A DNA stretch of 64,000 bases, from NCBI RefSeq assembly GCF_019049625.1, contig NZ_JAFMOY010000125.1, positions 62,001 to 126,000 on the forward strand. Reading direction: 5' to 3'. The DNA is from Rahnella ecdela. Lineage in GTDB: Bacteria; Pseudomonadota; Gammaproteobacteria; Enterobacterales; Enterobacteriaceae. The translations under genes and the position numbers were made by a program. This document shows, one piece after another, positions 24,258-34,068 of this stretch (position 1 is its first letter; each line of letters opens with the position of its first letter). A model generated the notes under the pieces. It did no database searches and was not told the DNA's origin. It was given only the letters and a program-made list of their open reading frames with translations.

Positions 24258-25082
24258 ATGAAGAAGGTTTCGATTATCGGACTGGGCTGGCTGGGAATGC
24301 CGCTGGCGATGGCGCTGGCTTCAAAAGGTTATGATGTAGTGGGCAGCAAAACGACGCTGGATGGTGTGGATGCGGCAAGGATGGTGGGGATCGAATGTTT
24401 CCCGCTGGTTTTCACACCAGAAATGGAATGTGAAGCGGAAGACCTCGACCGTCTGCTGAATGTTGATGCTCTGATCATCACTCTGCCTGCGCGACGTACC
24501 GTCGAGGGAAGTGAACTTTATTTCCAGGCAGTGCAGCTTTTAACGGACAGCGCGCTGGCACATAACGTGAAGCGGATTATTTTCACCAGTTCGACGTCAG
24601 TTTATGGCGAAGCGGAAGGCACTGTGCGTGAAGATTCACCTCTGGAGCCGGTGACGACGAGCGGCAAGGTCCTCAAAGAGCTGGAGAACTGGTTCCACGG
24701 ATTGCCCAATACTTCTGTGGACGTGCTGCGTCTGGCGGGTCTGGTGGGCGGAGACCGTCATCCTGGCCGTTTCATGGCGGGTAAAACACAGGTGAAAGGC
24801 GGAAAGCACGGTGTCAATCTGGTACATCAGGATGATGTTGTGGCGGCAATCACTTTACTGCTTAGCCGGCCAAAAGGGGGGCATACCTTCAACTTATGCG
24901 CGCCGAAGCATCCGGCTAAAGCCGATTTCTATCCGGCACTGGCGAGACAGATGGGGCTGCAACCGCCAACATTTGCTGAAGAAGCGTCAGCAGGAAAGGG
25001 CAAAATCGTGGAGGGTGAGCGGATCTGTAAAGAACTCGGTTTTGAGTATCAGTATCCGGACCCGCAAACTATGCCTTTTTAA
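24258..25082 (+). CDS. yeeZ: YeeZ-like NAD(P)-dependent oxidoreductase
   Basis: 274 residues with an N-terminal Rossmann motif (IIGLGWLGMPLA) and an extended-SDR character (IIFTSSTSVYGE). It resembles E. coli YeeZ, which also sits beside hisL and reads away from it. The physiological substrate of this family is not known to me. AGCGAAG before the ATG is a modest ribosome site. Confidence 0.85.
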   Translation: MKKVSIIGLGWLGMPLAMALASKGYDVVGSKTTLDGVDAARMVGIECFPLVFTPEMECEAEDLDRLLNVDALIITLPARRTVEGSELYFQAVQLLTDSALAHNVKRIIFTSSTSVYGEAEGTVREDSPLEPVTTSGKVLKELENWFHGLPNTSVDVLRLAGLVGGDRHPGRFMAGKTQVKGGKHGVNLVHQDDVVAAITLLLSRPKGGHTFNLCAPKHPAKADFYPALARQMGLQPPTFAEEASAGKGKIVEGERICKELGFEYQYPDPQTMPF

Positions 25083-25115
25083 TCGTTAAACGGTTTTTGG
25101 ACAATAATAAGTTAT

Positions 25116-25148
25116 GGCCTGCCTGAAATATCAGCAGGCCTTTTTTAT
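25116..25148 (+). terminator. Intrinsic terminator after yeeZ
   Basis: GGCCTGC and GCAGGCC enclose a short loop and are followed by TTTTTTATTTT, 34 bases after the yeeZ stop. Confidence 0.9.
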
Positions 25149-25910
25149 TTTGGTGTATTAACGTTCAATGAGATATCAAATTACTTTGAGTGAAAGTAAT
25201 CACTGTCCAAAAGTATCCTGGAAGCTTATTTCAGGAATAAGAGAATTTAATGACCTTCACTTTCGCAGGTTTTTCTCTTATACCTAAAACCCTCTGCGCA
25301 AAAGATGTGTTTTATTCGTATTTTGTGCGTAAAAGCGGGTGAGTATTGCTGGTTAGGTAATAAAAATCCTATTCTTGAGCTTTTAATTTACGCTTGCACC
25401 ACACAAACCACTTTTTTAACGCCAATCATTAAAGTTTTCATGAAGAGTTGCCGATACGTAAGCACGGCAAAAATCCGCTGTTTCATCACTTATCCTTATC
25501 AATCCGCTCAGATGACGGGATGTCTCCTTTCGTGCTGTAATAAATTATTACAATCATTTTCTTTTTACTTTTGAAACCACGTGGTTGCTCACGATTTCGA
25601 AACAATCCGCACTTATTTTAAACACAATTCCTTAAGACAACACCCCGAAAGGCCCCGCCCTGACTGGGTTGTGCATAATTAGCACAATGATCATGCTATT
25701 GGAAATTGGCAGCATAAAAAACTGCATGAACTATGATTAATTACTGCGTGTGCTAATCATTTGGCTTTAGGTGGTCTTTGTACAAAATGATCTAAAAAAG
25801 GCGAAAAAAGACAGTTTGAAGACAGCTTTTTAGACGGTTTTTTACTTTTGACTTAAATTTACGCAAATCCTCACGATAAATTGCACTTTTGGAGTCAAAA
25901 TAAATCTTAA
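25149..25910. other. Long non-coding region upstream of flhDC
   Basis: About 760 AT-rich bases before the CRP site, without a credible gene on either strand. An inverted repeat ATGATTA / TAATCAT lies at 25733-25760. flhDC regions of enterobacteria are long and bind many regulators; beyond the CRP and Rcs sites annotated separately I could not assign individual sites. Confidence 0.5.
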
Positions 25911-25932
25911 AAGTGTGATGCGCGTCACACTT
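25911..25932. promoter_or_regulatory. CRP site of flhDC
   Basis: AAGTGTGA-TGCGCG-TCACACTT: perfect 8-bp half-sites around a six-base centre, very close to the CRP consensus. E. coli flhDC is activated by cAMP-CRP from a site centred near -71.5; the same spacing here would put the start of transcription near 25993. Confidence 0.88.
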
Positions 25933-25997
25933 TATTCAAAATTCGTTCACGACAAGATTGTATGTGTAAAGGGAACGGGGTTAGAGTTGCGTCGTAG

Positions 25998-26011
25998 TAA
26001 GATTATTCCTA
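25998..26011 (+). promoter_or_regulatory. RcsAB/RcsB-type box in the flhDC leader
   Basis: TAAGATTATTCCTA matches the RcsAB box pattern (TAAGA...TCCTA). It lies about +6 to +19 from the start site inferred from the CRP spacing, the position of the repressing Rcs box in E. coli flhDC. The start site itself is inferred. Confidence 0.65.
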
Positions 26012-26340
26012 ATAATGTATGTAAAAGCGTTTCACTGAACGACACGCCATCACAGCAACGGACCCTGCCAGTACATCAAAACTAAAGTGTTTTACTAATA
26101 CTTAGCAGTGCAATTGTCACAATTAATTTAGTTTACATCAGGAACAACTTTGTATTGGCGGTGAAGTAAATACCGCGGGATAAATCTAATTGTCATCGTG
26201 AGATTTATTAAACAGCCAATGATCCAATTGTTTTGATAGTAAAAAATACTCCAGTCACGCCGGGTAAAACTCTCGCTGCATGGAATATGTCTATCAATCA
26301 GCCACCTTTAAAAGTGGCATCGGTAATGGGGTAGAACAGA

Positions 26341-26685
26341 ATGTCCGAATTGCTTAAGCACATATATGATATCAACCTGTCATATTTACTGTTGGCGCAG
26401 CGTTTGATTAACGACGAAAAAGCCTCAGCGATGTTCCGGTTGGGAATTGATGACGTAATGGCCGAGACACTTGGCCAGCTCACGTTGCCGCAAATGGTGA
26501 AACTAGCTGAAACGAACCAGCTTTTGTGCCAGTTCCGCTTTGATGACAGCAAAACAATAGAACGCCTGACACAGGAATCTCGAGTGGATGACTTGCAGCA
26601 AATCCATACCGGTATTCTGTTGTCCAGCCATTTGCTTAAAGGTCTGGCTGCGAAAGATAGCGGCGCGATGAAGAAAAGGGCGTAG
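26341..26685 (+). CDS. flhD: Flagellar transcriptional regulator FlhD
   Basis: FlhD, 114 residues, partner of FlhC in the FlhD4C2 activator of class-II flagellar genes. The sequence ([20 protein letters not shown], then MFRLGI) is the conserved enterobacterial FlhD. Two bases separate it from flhC, forming the master operon, with a very long leader upstream. Confidence 0.98.
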   Translation: MSELLKHIYDINLSYLLLAQRLINDEKASAMFRLGIDDVMAETLGQLTLPQMVKLAETNQLLCQFRFDDSKTIERLTQESRVDDLQQIHTGILLSSHLLKGLAAKDSGAMKKRA

Positions 26686-26687
26686 CT

Positions 26688-27296
26688 ATGTCTGGGAAAG
26701 ATGGGACAACCAAACCGGCAGAAAAAAGTATCGTTCAGGAAGCACGCGACATTCAGCTTGCCATGGAATTGATTACGCTGGGTGCCAGATTGCAGATGCT
26801 GGAAAGCGAAACGCAGTTAAGTCGTGGCCGACTGATCAGACTATACAAAGAACTGCGGGGAAGTCCTCCGCCGAAAGGAATGTTACCGTTCTCCACCGAC
26901 TGGTTTATGACCTGGGAACAAAACATTCATTCTTCCATGTTTTACAACGCGTACTCTTTCCTTTTAAAGAGCGGGCATTGTAATGGGGTGGAAGCGGTGA
27001 TTAAAGCTTACCGTCTGTATCTTGAACAATGTCCGGAACAGCCAGGTGAAGCGCCGATCCTCGCGCTGACACGTGCGTGGACACTGGTGCGTTTTGTCGA
27101 CAGCGGCATGTTGCAGCTCTCAGCCTGTAACTGCTGTGATGGTTCATTTATTACCCATGCACACCAGCCTCGTCACGGGTTTGTGTGCAGTCTTTGCCAG
27201 CCCCCATCCCGAGCAGTAAAAAAACGTAAACTTTCCCCGCAGGTTGCCGATATAACATCTCAAGAGCTGGACGAACAGGTCAAGCGCGCTGTCTGA
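26688..27296 (+). CDS. flhC: Flagellar transcriptional regulator FlhC
   Basis: FlhC, 202 residues, DNA-binding subunit of FlhD4C2. The zinc-binding cysteines are at about 147, 149/150, 167 and 170 (SACNCC and CSLC). The core from [18 protein letters not shown] onward closely follows E. coli FlhC; about ten extra residues precede it. It starts two bases after flhD. Confidence 0.98.
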   Translation: MSGKDGTTKPAEKSIVQEARDIQLAMELITLGARLQMLESETQLSRGRLIRLYKELRGSPPPKGMLPFSTDWFMTWEQNIHSSMFYNAYSFLLKSGHCNGVEAVIKAYRLYLEQCPEQPGEAPILALTRAWTLVRFVDSGMLQLSACNCCDGSFITHAHQPRHGFVCSLCQPPSRAVKKRKLSPQVADITSQELDEQVKRAV

Positions 27297-27323
27297 GATG
27301 GTTGGGTTGCAGTATGTCTTTCT

Positions 27324-27343
27324 GAGCGGTGGTGACACCGCTC
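27324..27343 (+). terminator. Hairpin between flhC and motA
   Basis: GAGCGGTG-GTGA-CACCGCTC is a perfect 8-bp stem 27 bases after flhC. The following bases are only weakly T-rich, so it may attenuate or protect the message and need not be a full terminator. Confidence 0.45.
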
Positions 27344-27474
27344 ATCAATTTCCCCCCGAACATCTCAGTCATTATCTGACATCTTTTATGCACGTTTTAG
27401 CTGCATAAAATTTGCCTGAAACATGGTGTCGCGCTTTTCCTCGCCCTAAAACCACATCGAATTAAGGATTCATC

Positions 27475-28365
27475 GTGCTAGTGATAATAGGTTACATCGT
27501 GGTGTTGGGCTCAGTGTTCGGCGGTTTCATGCTCGTCGGCGGTGAACTGGGCGCGTTATACCAACCCGCAGAATTACTCATCATCGCCGGTGCAGGCATC
27601 GGTGCCTTTTTCGTAGGTAACAACGGTAAAGCGATTAAATCCACACTGCGCGCGCTGCCTCAGCTGTTCCGCGTATCTAAATACAACAAAGCGCTGTATA
27701 TGGATTTGATGGCGTTGCTGTACAGGTTGCTGGCGAAATCACGCCAACAGGGGATGCTGTCGCTGGAAAATGACATCGACAATCCCAACGAAAGCGACAT
27801 TTTCGCTAATTATCCGCGCATCCTTGCCGATAAACATTTAGTCGAATATCTGACGGATTACCTGCGCCTGATGGTGAGCGGCAACATGAATGCTTTTGAA
27901 ATTGAAGCATTGATGGATGAGGAAATCGAAACTTACGAGCACGAAAGCGAAGTCCCTGCTAACAGCCTGGCGCTGGTCGGTGATTCACTGCCTGCCTTCG
28001 GCATTGTCGCGGCGGTCATGGGTATCGTTCATACCCTGGCCGCGGCGGATCGTCCGGCAGCAGAGCTGGGTGCGCTGATTGCGCATGCGATGGTCGGAAC
28101 CTTCCTCGGTATCCTTCTGGCGTACGGTTTTATTTCTCCGCTGGCCAGCGTTCTGCGCCAGAAAAGCGCGGAAAACGCCAAGATGATGCAGTGCATCAAA
28201 GTGACATTGCTCTCAAGCATCAATGGCTATGCGCCACAAATTGCCGTCGAGTTTGGCCGTAAGACGTTGTACACCTCTGAGCGTCCTTCCTTTATCGAAC
28301 TGGAGGAGCACGTTCGCCAGGTTAAGTCACCGGGCCAGAAACAAACTGAAGAAGAAAAAGTATGA
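27475..28365 (+). CDS. motA: Flagellar motor stator protein MotA
   Basis: MotA, 296 residues, GTG start as in E. coli motA. With MotB it forms the proton-driven stator. Four membrane segments are present (about 2-22, 34-51, 170-190, 200-222), with the conserved [20 protein letters not shown] stretch and the cytoplasmic loop that contacts FliG. Its stop overlaps motB by four bases. A short gap with a hairpin separates it from flhC. Confidence 0.97.
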   Translation: MLVIIGYIVVLGSVFGGFMLVGGELGALYQPAELLIIAGAGIGAFFVGNNGKAIKSTLRALPQLFRVSKYNKALYMDLMALLYRLLAKSRQQGMLSLENDIDNPNESDIFANYPRILADKHLVEYLTDYLRLMVSGNMNAFEIEALMDEEIETYEHESEVPANSLALVGDSLPAFGIVAAVMGIVHTLAAADRPAAELGALIAHAMVGTFLGILLAYGFISPLASVLRQKSAENAKMMQCIKVTLLSSINGYAPQIAVEFGRKTLYTSERPSFIELEEHVRQVKSPGQKQTEEEKV

Positions 28366-29459
28366 AGCATCAGAGCCATCCAATCGTTGTTGTCCGCAAG
28401 AAAAAGAGCAAGCACGGCGGAGGGCATCACGGCGGTTCGTGGAAGATTGCTTACGCTGACTTTATGACAGCGATGATGGCTTTCTTCCTGGTGATGTGGC
28501 TGATTTCGATCTCCAGCCCTAAAGAACTGGTGCAAATTGCCGAATACTTTCGTACACCGCTGGCGGTGGCGATAACCGGCGGGCCGCGCAGCAGTGACGC
28601 GACCAGCCCGATCCCGGGCGGCGGGGAAGACCCGACCGTGCAGGACGGGGAAGTGCACAAAATGGATCAGTCGCAGGGCGAGAGCAAGCGCGAGGCCGGT
28701 GATTTACAGCGATTGCAGCAGAAACTGGAAGACATGCTGGCATCCGACCCGCGGCTGAAAGATTTGCGTCCGCATCTGATGATCAACCTGACGGAACAGG
28801 GTTTGCGCATCCAGATTATTGATAGCAAAAATCGTCCGATGTTCCAGCTGGGCAGCGCGATTGTCGAGCCGTATATGCGCGATATTCTGCGGGCTATCGG
28901 GCCGGTGCTGGATGATTTTCCAAACAAAATCAGTCTTGCGGGCCATACGGATGATATGCCGTATGCACAGGGCGAACGCGGCTACAGCAACTGGGAACTT
29001 TCGACAGATCGCGCGAATGCCTCACGTCGTGAAATGATAATCGGCGGACTCAGCGAAGGCAAAGTTCTGCGCGTGATGGGTATGGGTTCCACCATGCAGT
29101 TGAAAAACCATCCGGCGGGCGACGCGATTAACCGGCGTATCAGCATTTTAGTTCTGAACAGACATGCTGAAGAAGCCATTGAACGTGAAAACAGCGAGGG
29201 CGAAGCGATCACTATCAGTGACGCAGGCGAACTGCAAAGAGCTGTGCCGGGGCGTCAGACGGAACCTGCGCTGGCGCCAAAAATGAGCCCGGCTCCGGCT
29301 GCGCCAGCAGTACCAGATTCATCAGCAGCACCAGCACCAATACAGGCACCATCAATACCCGGGATTGAGACGCAGACGCCAGTGACACCATCGGCAGGCG
29401 CTCAACCTGCGACGGCAGCTCCGGCTGTCGCGGCAGGCACGGCACCTGCGACACATTAA
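28362..29459 (+). CDS. motB: Flagellar motor stator protein MotB
   Basis: MotB, 365 residues against about 308 in E. coli. One N-terminal membrane helix carries the proton-binding Asp33 ([16 protein letters not shown]). An OmpA-like peptidoglycan-binding domain follows (about 145-265, [11 protein letters not shown] and NRRISILVL). The extra length is a Pro/Ala/Thr-rich tail from about 280, low in complexity, probably a disordered periplasmic extension. Confidence 0.97.
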   Translation: MKHQSHPIVVVRKKKSKHGGGHHGGSWKIAYADFMTAMMAFFLVMWLISISSPKELVQIAEYFRTPLAVAITGGPRSSDATSPIPGGGEDPTVQDGEVHKMDQSQGESKREAGDLQRLQQKLEDMLASDPRLKDLRPHLMINLTEQGLRIQIIDSKNRPMFQLGSAIVEPYMRDILRAIGPVLDDFPNKISLAGHTDDMPYAQGERGYSNWELSTDRANASRREMIIGGLSEGKVLRVMGMGSTMQLKNHPAGDAINRRISILVLNRHAEEAIERENSEGEAITISDAGELQRAVPGRQTEPALAPKMSPAPAAPAVPDSSAAPAPIQAPSIPGIETQTPVTPSAGAQPATAAPAVAAGTAPATH

Positions 29460-29489
29460 CAAGCCGCGATTCACAGCAGAGGTGATCAC

Positions 29490-31511
29490 GTGAGCATGGA
29501 TATTACTGATTTTTATCAGACATTTTTTGATGAAGCAGACGAGCTGCTGGCGGACATGGAACAACATCTGTTGTTGCTTGATCCCCAGGCACCGGATGTT
29601 GAGCAGCTCAATGCGATTTTCCGCGCAGCGCACTCAATCAAAGGCGGGGCAGCCACGTTTGGATTTACGGTTTTACAGGAAACGACTCACTTACTGGAAA
29701 ACCTGCTCGACGGTGCACGTCGCGCTGAAATGAGCCTGAGCACCGACATCATCAACCTGTTTCTGGAAACAAAAGACATTATGCAGGAGCAACTCGACGC
29801 CTATAAATCCTCCCGGGATCCTGATGCAGAAAGCTTTGAATATATCTGTGCAGCCCTGAGACAACTGGCCCTCGACGCGCAGGAACAGCGCGAACCTGCG
29901 CCGGAACTTCACGTGGTGGAAGATGAACCTGAAGCGACCGCACCTGTCGCAGTAGCAACGCCTGCGGTTAAAGGCGGGATGCGTGTTCGTCTGTCCGGCC
30001 TGAAAACGCAGGAAGTGTCTGTCATGCTCGAAGAGCTGGGCAATCTTGGCGAAATCAAAGATCCGGTTCAGACCGCAGACAGCGTAGAAGCCACGCTTAT
30101 CACCACCGTCACTGAAGACGATATTATTGCGGTGCTGTGTTTTGTGCTGGAACCGGAACAAATCAGTTTCACACAGGCTGCTGTGCCTGCGGTTTCTGAA
30201 TCCGCACCTGCACCAGCCCCGGTCATCACTGAAACTGCCGCTGTCGCCGTACGTCCGGCACCGGTTCTGACCGCCGTACCAAACAGCGAACCGGCGAAAG
30301 CCCGCGCGCCAAAAGCCGCAGAATCGACCAGTATTCGCGTGGCCGTCGAGAAAGTGGATCAGCTCATCAACCTGGTCGGCGAACTGGTGATTACTCAGTC
30401 GATGCTGGCGCAGCGTTCAGATTTGCTGGATCCGGTGGTTCACAGTGACCTGCTTAACAGCATGGGGCAACTTGAGCGCAACGCCCGCGATTTGCAGGAA
30501 TCGGTGATGTCGATTCGTATGATGCCAATGGAATTTGTCTTCAGCCGTTTCCCTCGTCTGGTGCGGGATCTCGCCAGCAAACTGAATAAACAAATCGAAC
30601 TGACACTGCTTGGCAGCTCTACCGAACTGGATAAGAGCCTGATCGAACGTATTATTGACCCGTTAACGCACCTGGTGCGTAACAGTCTGGATCACGGTGT
30701 GGAAACCCCGGAAGTGCGTATCGCCAACGGCAAAGAGCCGACCGGTAACCTGACGCTTTCTGCTGAACATCAGGGGGGCAACATCTGCATCGAAGTCATC
30801 GATGACGGTGCCGGTCTGAACCGCGAACGTATTCTGGCGAAAGCCGCGTCGCAGGGCATGAACGTCAGCGAAAATATGAGCGATGAGGAAGTCGGCATGC
30901 TTATTTTTGCTGCCGGGTTCTCGACCGCAGAAAAAGTCACGGATGTTTCCGGTCGCGGCGTGGGTATGGACGTGGTCAAACGTAACATTCAGGAAATGGG
31001 CGGCCATGTCGAAATCCATTCCCAACAGGGTAAAGGGACGACAATCCGCATCCTGCTGCCGCTGACGCTGGCTATTCTCGACGGTATGTCCGTCAAAGTG
31101 GGCGAAGAAGTCTTTATTCTGCCGCTGAATGCCGTGATGGAATCGCTGCAGCCGCTGGCTGAAGATTTGCATCCGCTGGCCGGTGGCGAGCGCGTTCTGC
31201 AGGTGCGCGGTGAATACCTGCCGCTGGTTGAACTCTATAACGTCTTTGATGTGAAAGATGCGAAAACTGAAGCCACTCAGGCCATTGTTGTGATTTTACA
31301 AAGTGCAGGCCGTCGCTACGCCTTGCTGGTTGACCAGCTGATTGGTCAACACCAGGTGGTGGTGAAAAACCTGGAAAGTAACTATCGCAAAGTGCCTGGC
31401 ATTTCTGCCGCCACTATTTTAGGTGACGGCAGTGTGGCGTTGATTGTGGATGTGTCTGCTTTGCAGGCGCTAAACCGCGACAAACTGGCAACGGGCGTAT
31501 CTGCCGCATAA
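29490..31511 (+). CDS. cheA: Chemotaxis histidine kinase CheA
   Basis: CheA, 673 residues, GTG start, the same start as E. coli. Domains in order: Hpt with phosphorylated His48 (RAAHSIKGG), CheY/CheB-binding P2 (about 160-225), dimerisation P3 (about 270-330), HATPase P4 with RNSLDHG, DDGAGL and GRGVGMD, and a CheW-like P5. Met98 (DIMQEQL) corresponds to the internal start of the short form CheA-S. An Ala/Pro/Thr-rich linker sits between P2 and P3. It is followed closely by cheW. Confidence 0.98.
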   Translation: MSMDITDFYQTFFDEADELLADMEQHLLLLDPQAPDVEQLNAIFRAAHSIKGGAATFGFTVLQETTHLLENLLDGARRAEMSLSTDIINLFLETKDIMQEQLDAYKSSRDPDAESFEYICAALRQLALDAQEQREPAPELHVVEDEPEATAPVAVATPAVKGGMRVRLSGLKTQEVSVMLEELGNLGEIKDPVQTADSVEATLITTVTEDDIIAVLCFVLEPEQISFTQAAVPAVSESAPAPAPVITETAAVAVRPAPVLTAVPNSEPAKARAPKAAESTSIRVAVEKVDQLINLVGELVITQSMLAQRSDLLDPVVHSDLLNSMGQLERNARDLQESVMSIRMMPMEFVFSRFPRLVRDLASKLNKQIELTLLGSSTELDKSLIERIIDPLTHLVRNSLDHGVETPEVRIANGKEPTGNLTLSAEHQGGNICIEVIDDGAGLNRERILAKAASQGMNVSENMSDEEVGMLIFAAGFSTAEKVTDVSGRGVGMDVVKRNIQEMGGHVEIHSQQGKGTTIRILLPLTLAILDGMSVKVGEEVFILPLNAVMESLQPLAEDLHPLAGGERVLQVRGEYLPLVELYNVFDVKDAKTEATQAIVVILQSAGRRYALLVDQLIGQHQVVVKNLESNYRKVPGISAATILGDGSVALIVDVSALQALNRDKLATGVSAA

Positions 31512-31593
31512 CAAGCAAAGCTTCCGGCGGCGTTAATCGTCGCCGGGTGTGAAAACTCAGGCCAATTTAAAGATAAAAGCAAAGGTGAACAAC

Positions 31594-32091
31594 ATGGCAG
31601 GACTTGCAACCGTGTCTAAAATTGCGGGCGAAACAGTAGGTCAGGAATTTCTGATCTTTACTTTAGGCGACGAAGAATACGGCATCGATATCCTGAAAGT
31701 GCAGGAAATCCGCGGTTACGATCAGGTAACCCGCATTGCTAACACGCCTGCATTTATTAAAGGTGTCACCAACCTGCGCGGCGTAATCGTGCCAATCCTC
31801 GACCTGCGTGTGAAGTTCGCGCAGGAAGATGTGATTTACAATGAAAACACCGTGGTGATCGTGCTGAACTTCGAAAACCGCGTCGTCGGGATCGTAGTAG
31901 ACGGCGTGTCCGACGTGCTGTCGCTGAGCCAGGATCAAATCCGTCCGGCACCGGAATTCGCCGTGACGATGTCTACTGAGTACCTGACCGGTTTGGGTTC
32001 GCTCGGGGATCGTATGTTGATTCTGGTCGATATTGAAAAGCTGCTGAGCAGTGAAGAAATGGCACTGGTTGATAGCGTGACTAAGATTTAA
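31594..32091 (+). CDS. cheW: Chemotaxis coupling protein CheW
   Basis: CheW, 165 residues from the ATG at 31594, which has AGGTG upstream; a frame-consistent ATG 45 bases earlier would add a Lys-rich stretch not found in the family. It links receptors to CheA. The core [20 protein letters not shown] through ADGV-type [11 protein letters not shown] is almost identical to E. coli CheW. In related genomes receptor and cheRBYZ genes follow, but here the next gene is a prophage integrase. Confidence 0.98.
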   Translation: MAGLATVSKIAGETVGQEFLIFTLGDEEYGIDILKVQEIRGYDQVTRIANTPAFIKGVTNLRGVIVPILDLRVKFAQEDVIYNENTVVIVLNFENRVVGIVVDGVSDVLSLSQDQIRPAPEFAVTMSTEYLTGLGSLGDRMLILVDIEKLLSSEEMALVDSVTKI

Positions 32092-32520
32092 GTCTTTAAC
32101 GTCAAGGTCGTGGGCTCGCCGCCCACACTGGCCCAGAGACCCGCAATCGCGCGGGCCTCTGGACTCCACGCTCTTTTCACTCCGCGCTTTCGCAGCCACG
32201 ACGGACATATTCTGTCACCGCAGCGTGTGGCGCAAAATCTTTCCGCTGTGCGGTGCCCGCCTTTCGGGATTCCAGCCTAAGGTCCGGAACCTCTCAGTCA
32301 GCAAGATTTTTGAGCACGCCAGTTTCAATCGAATAAAAGCCTTGTTCTGTTTGTCTCGCAAAATCAAATGCGGATGGGGTGTTGATGGCATATCTGGAAT
32401 TACCCCTCTTTTTCCTGCCTCCGCTAACTCTTTGATTTTTCTGTATCCCGCTGACCATCAAAAAAAGAGGGTATTTTTGCTCAAACAGGAATAACCTTTT
32501 GTAGTTCAACGCCTGAAACA
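32092..32520. other. Intergenic region between cheW and the prophage
   Basis: About 430 bases with no secure gene. The first 190 are GC-rich and hold GTGGGC-TCGCC-GCCCAC and a larger hairpin CCAGAG-A-CCCGC / GCGGG-C-CTCTGG near 32131-32160, neither with a T run. The remainder is more AT-rich and has an unproven minus-strand frame at 32294-32557. The host-phage boundary lies somewhere in this region or just after it. Confidence 0.5.
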
Positions 32521-32597
32521 GATAAACCAACAGTTCACTGCCGTACAGGCAGCACATGAATGAAATAACTTACTGTTTTTTCTTTAAATAAATCCCC

Positions 32598-32632
32598 TCT
32601 CCAAAATCCCTCCAAAACTCTTCCCCAAAACC
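32598..32632. promoter_or_regulatory. Candidate attL arm-type integrase sites
   Basis: Three CCAAAA motifs at 32601, 32612 and 32625, each preceded by pyrimidines, lie just beyond the int stop. Lambda has three tandem P'-arm sites at the same place relative to int. The assignment rests on position and repetition only. Confidence 0.4.
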
Positions 32633-32641
32633 GGCTGATAA

Positions 32642-33787
32642 TTAGACGGCGATGACGATCCACTTCTCCCTGCGCTCGTCATGATAGAGCTCCGTCATCT
32701 TCGCTGAACTGTGTCCCAGCAATTCCTGAGTGTGGATCCCCTGCGCTTTATACAATCGCTCAGAAAGAGAACGTTGTTCGTGAAATGTTGGCGGTGTTTT
32801 ATCCTTTTCAATTTTAATTTTTGCGCAATCACGCGATTCTGCGAATCGTTGTGTCAATGACCCTTCAGCCACAGGTGAACCCAGCGCAGAGCCGCCAACA
32901 ACTGTTGAATTATGGACAAGATGTTTACTCAGCACCCGGTCGCGACATTTGTTAATCACATCACGAACACTCATGTTGATGGCGTCACATCTCAACGAGA
33001 GGGGGATCGCTATCCGGATTTTTCCTTTACCTTTTCCCTGGACAACATGAAGCATGTCATCCCAGATATCAGAGAATTTCATTTTTACTATGTCGCCACG
33101 CCGCTGGCCAGTAACTACAGCGAGCAGCATTGCATTGCAGATGTACGGTGATCTGCGTTCTGCTTCGTGATAAATCGCCCACCAGTTCTCGAGCGTGAGT
33201 CGCTGTCTGGAGACTTCATCCAGTGGTTTACGTGTGGCCAGTGCCGGATTAAAGCCGGGCGGAACCTCACCGGCAAACTGTGCTTCCTTAAACATATCGA
33301 TCCATGCAGCTCGCATGACCTGTGCCATTCTTGTTTTATTTGCATCGACATATTCGTTTATCAATGCAGCCATCTCACGTGCGCCGAACTCTTTTAGCAA
33401 TATGTTTTGAGAACGAGCTGAGAGAAGTTCAGCACATGCCTTGCGCCCCCTGGCAGTAGCTGCTGCCAGCTCTTTTCGCTGCACACGTCGGTCAAGGATG
33501 GCTTTGTATTCCTTTACCCATTGCTTTAAGCGCATATTCTGAGCATTTGGTTCGGCTTTTTGTTTCGCAATATCTATCAGGGCGAAAGATTGAGAAGTTA
33601 ATTGCTCAGCAGTAATGCGATTCATTTCAAGTGCCGCTGCATGCGCGGCATCTGAATCCGTACCAAAACCAATAAACTCCCCCGTAATGGGGTGACGATA
33701 TTGCCAGTACGTTTTGTTGTTTCGCTTATCCAATTTGCAATATAAGTTCGGTGTTGAAATGTTGTATTTACGGGGTCTTGCTGCCAT
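32642..33787 (-). CDS. int: Tyrosine-recombinase integrase, lambda type
   Basis: 381 residues. The C-terminal catalytic domain carries the full set: Arg229 (VVTGQRRGD), a Lys in the GKGKGKIRIA beta-hairpin, His336-x-x-Arg339 (HEQR; lambda has HELR), His359 (LLGH) and the nucleophile Tyr368 (LYHDERR). The N-terminal arm-binding and core-binding regions also parallel lambda Int. It catalyses site-specific integration and excision. It overlaps the 3' end of xis by 20 bases, as in lambda. Confidence 0.95.
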   Translation of the reverse strand: MAARPRKYNISTPNLYCKLDKRNNKTYWQYRHPITGEFIGFGTDSDAAHAAALEMNRITAEQLTSQSFALIDIAKQKAEPNAQNMRLKQWVKEYKAILDRRVQRKELAAATARGRKACAELLSARSQNILLKEFGAREMAALINEYVDANKTRMAQVMRAAWIDMFKEAQFAGEVPPGFNPALATRKPLDEVSRQRLTLENWWAIYHEAERRSPYICNAMLLAVVTGQRRGDIVKMKFSDIWDDMLHVVQGKGKGKIRIAIPLSLRCDAINMSVRDVINKCRDRVLSKHLVHNSTVVGGSALGSPVAEGSLTQRFAESRDCAKIKIEKDKTPPTFHEQRSLSERLYKAQGIHTQELLGHSSAKMTELYHDERREKWIVIAV

Positions 33788-34025
33788 TAAGTGCTTTCTC
33801 CACTAAAGTTCGGGCGCTGGCTGGGAGATGGTTCGATATTTCGATCCGTTCAACCATACCAACAAACCTGGCTTCCTCATCAACAACCCATCGGCGACCT
33901 TGCTTAACGGCTGGCGGATATGTTTGCCGCGTTTTCGCAATACGGTGAAGGGTGGCTTTACAGGGAGGTTCTTTGAAGCCATTTGGTCCTGCTGCCCATT
34001 CCGCTAAAGAAACTAATTGGCCCAT
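33768..34025 (-). CDS. xis: Excisionase
   Basis: 85 residues from the ATG at 34025, which has GGAG eight bases upstream; a GTG 15 bases earlier lies before that site. LVSLAEWA and YPPAVKQGRRWVVDE resemble lambda Xis (TLQEW and FPPPVKDGREY). Xis bends DNA and directs Int towards excision. Longer at the C-terminus than lambda Xis. Overlaps int. Confidence 0.85.
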   Translation of the reverse strand: MGQLVSLAEWAAGPNGFKEPPCKATLHRIAKTRQTYPPAVKQGRRWVVDEEARFVGMVERIEISNHLPASARTLVEKALNGSKTP

Positions 34026-34068
34026 ACTATTACTCCACACGTTTAGTTATAGCCGGCTGCACACCGGT

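Noticed and set aside
32225-32494. Plus-strand frame between cheW and int
   Set aside because: Weak start, mixed composition; more likely chance in AT-rich DNA near att.
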